Origin: Axinella damicornis
Taxonomy: Eukaryota; Porifera; Demospongiae; Axinellida; Axinellidae
Reading direction: 5' to 3'
DNA: 64,000 nucleotides
Assembly: GCA_963931865.1 (NCBI GenBank)
Contig: OZ007508.1
Span: 15,126,781-15,190,780, forward strand
Shown here: in pieces, positions 62,966 to 64,000 of the stretch
Layout: each line of letters begins with the position of its first letter
Numbering within the stretch: position 1 is the stretch's first letter
Position numbers and translations under genes: made by a program
Notes under the pieces: generated by a model
Databases searched by the model: none
The model's input: the letters and a program-made list of their open reading frames with translations, nothing else
Told to the model about the DNA's origin: nothing

Positions 62966-64000
62966 TCAGCCTTGATATTTGCTGTCCAGAATGTTCTCCA
63001 CAAAGTACAAATGCCACCTGCTGTCGTTGGTGAGCTCAGGGTGAAAGCACGTGGCAATCATGTTATTCTGCTGCACAGCAACAACAGTGTTGTTAGCATC
63101 GGCAAGGGTAGCAAGAATTTTGACGCTGGATGAGCATATCTTTGCTACGCCAGGTGCTCGGATAAATATGCCGTGGAATTCATCTGGGTTCTGCACATCC
63201 TTGCTGCAAAGAGATGGTTCCTGCAACTTTACTTTCCCCTCAAAGCTGCTTATTTGCCGACCATACATGTTTCTTGTGCACTGTATGTCCAGACCTCCAA
63301 GCTGTAAGCAACCATATAAATGACATTTCTCACATACGTAGCAAAGACAGACTGTAAGGTATAATGGTGAGATAGATTATACATGCAAGAGCACATAAGC
63401 TATGCGTTCTTGAAGCATGACATTTGTGAGCATAATATGGTTAAGAAACAGGCTAGCCTTGTTCACAGGCTTCCACCCCAACTTTATTAACTCCTCAACT
63501 TCGCCTGGGAACAGTGTTTTAAAAGACTTATATTATTGCACCTTTGCTCCTGTCATACAAAAAGGCTGGAAATATCCTCATATTTGATGTCAAAATTCGT
63601 TAACCACACTCATTGGAGTCACTCGCATAAATGAACACTTTTACTTGTTGCAATCTTTTATTTGTGGTGCTGAAAACGCTTGCTAAGTCCACAAAAGTAG
63701 AGTACTAGGAATATTAAACCTATTTCCAGGCCTTCTCACCCACTGGCAATTGATTAAACAGAAGAGGGGCGAGACTAGCTGTACATAGATGTTGGGTGCT
63801 TACCGTGACTTGCCCTCCTTGCTTCTGACCTTCAACATCATTTGACAGCAGTATCAGCCCTGCACATGTCCCCCAAACGACCCCAGGCTTCTTCTCATTG
63901 AACATCCACGACTTCAATGCCTCCTCAAAGTCATTCTTCCTCAGGAACACACTCAGGGTTGTGCTCTCGCCACCAGGAATGATCAGCCCATCCAGGTCAG
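62966..64000 (-). CDS. PDX2/SNO: PdxT/SNO glutaminase of pyridoxal phosphate synthase, 5' part outside the window
   Basis: Class I glutamine amidotransferase that supplies ammonia to the PLP synthase Pdx1/SNZ in the deoxyxylulose-independent vitamin B6 pathway. Two exons are visible: 64000-63804 (entering from beyond the edge) and 63301-62966, giving the C-terminal 176 residues. The oxyanion-strand motif GLIIPGGESTTL is present, the catalytic Cys is in WGTCAGLILLS, and the His-Glu of the triad is in CFHPELTND. LGGLDIQCTRNMYGRQISSF is the usual PdxT segment. All catalytic residues are intact. Most animals lack this enzyme; sponges are among the exceptions. The N-terminal 40-50 residues, including the start, are not in this window. 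Confidence 0.9.

Overview
The window is animal nuclear DNA. Its genes have spliced GT-AG introns, animal-specific families occur (Crumbs, CLOCK-type bHLH-PAS, TMEM203, MVB12, endophilin-B), and intergenic and intronic DNA is full of minisatellites and short hairpin transposons. A PdxT/SNO glutaminase in an otherwise animal gene set, and a Crumbs with divergent layout but canonical tail, point to an early-branching metazoan. A sponge (probably a demosponge) is the best guess, because SNZ/SNO genes were described from the sponge Suberites; this is inference and not proven by the sequence.

Layout. 1-6.9 kb: no convincing gene; minisatellites, nested inverted-repeat elements and one copy of a 500-bp repeat with a TATA box and a short ORF. 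6904-9426 (+): single-exon CLOCK/NPAS2-like factor. 9781-19128 (+): quiescin sulfhydryl oxidase in 11 exons, with a 2.3-kb satellite in intron 1. 19808-25281 (-): mitochondrial processing peptidase alpha subunit in 10 exons. It shares a 313-bp divergent promoter region with 25595-39213 (+), a Crumbs homologue of about 3306 residues whose last exon (8.7 kb) encodes about 70 EGF domains, the membrane span and a FERM/PDZ-binding tail ending ERLI. 40518-42020: inverted pair of SRPBCC/START-like genes; the plus copy is broken by a 92-bp palindromic TTAA insertion and a small deletion. 44589-52651 (-): USP20/33-type deubiquitinase in 22 exons, without a visible zf-UBP domain. 53101-53541 (+): TMEM203, divergent from the USP. 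54758-58742 (-): endophilin-B. 58875-62792 (-): ESCRT-I subunit MVB12. 62966-64000 (-): PdxT/SNO, cut by the window edge.

Exon models were built by hand from reading-frame continuity, splice consensus and remembered family sequences. For QSOX, MPP-alpha, Crumbs, endophilin-B and MVB12 the summed exons keep one frame from start to stop, giving 676, 512, 3306, 392 and 275 residues, close to family norms except for Crumbs, which is enlarged. The genes are not a single pathway, but two themes recur: polarity and membrane trafficking (Crumbs, endophilin-B, MVB12, USP20/33) and redox, cofactor or organelle housekeeping (QSOX, MPP-alpha, SNO). The most unusual features are the Crumbs gene, the dispersed TAGCCTCGTTCCCAGGC hairpin family that appears to have seeded a satellite, greatly expanded pyrimidine tracts abutting many 3' splice sites, and frequent 15-30-nt G or C homopolymers.
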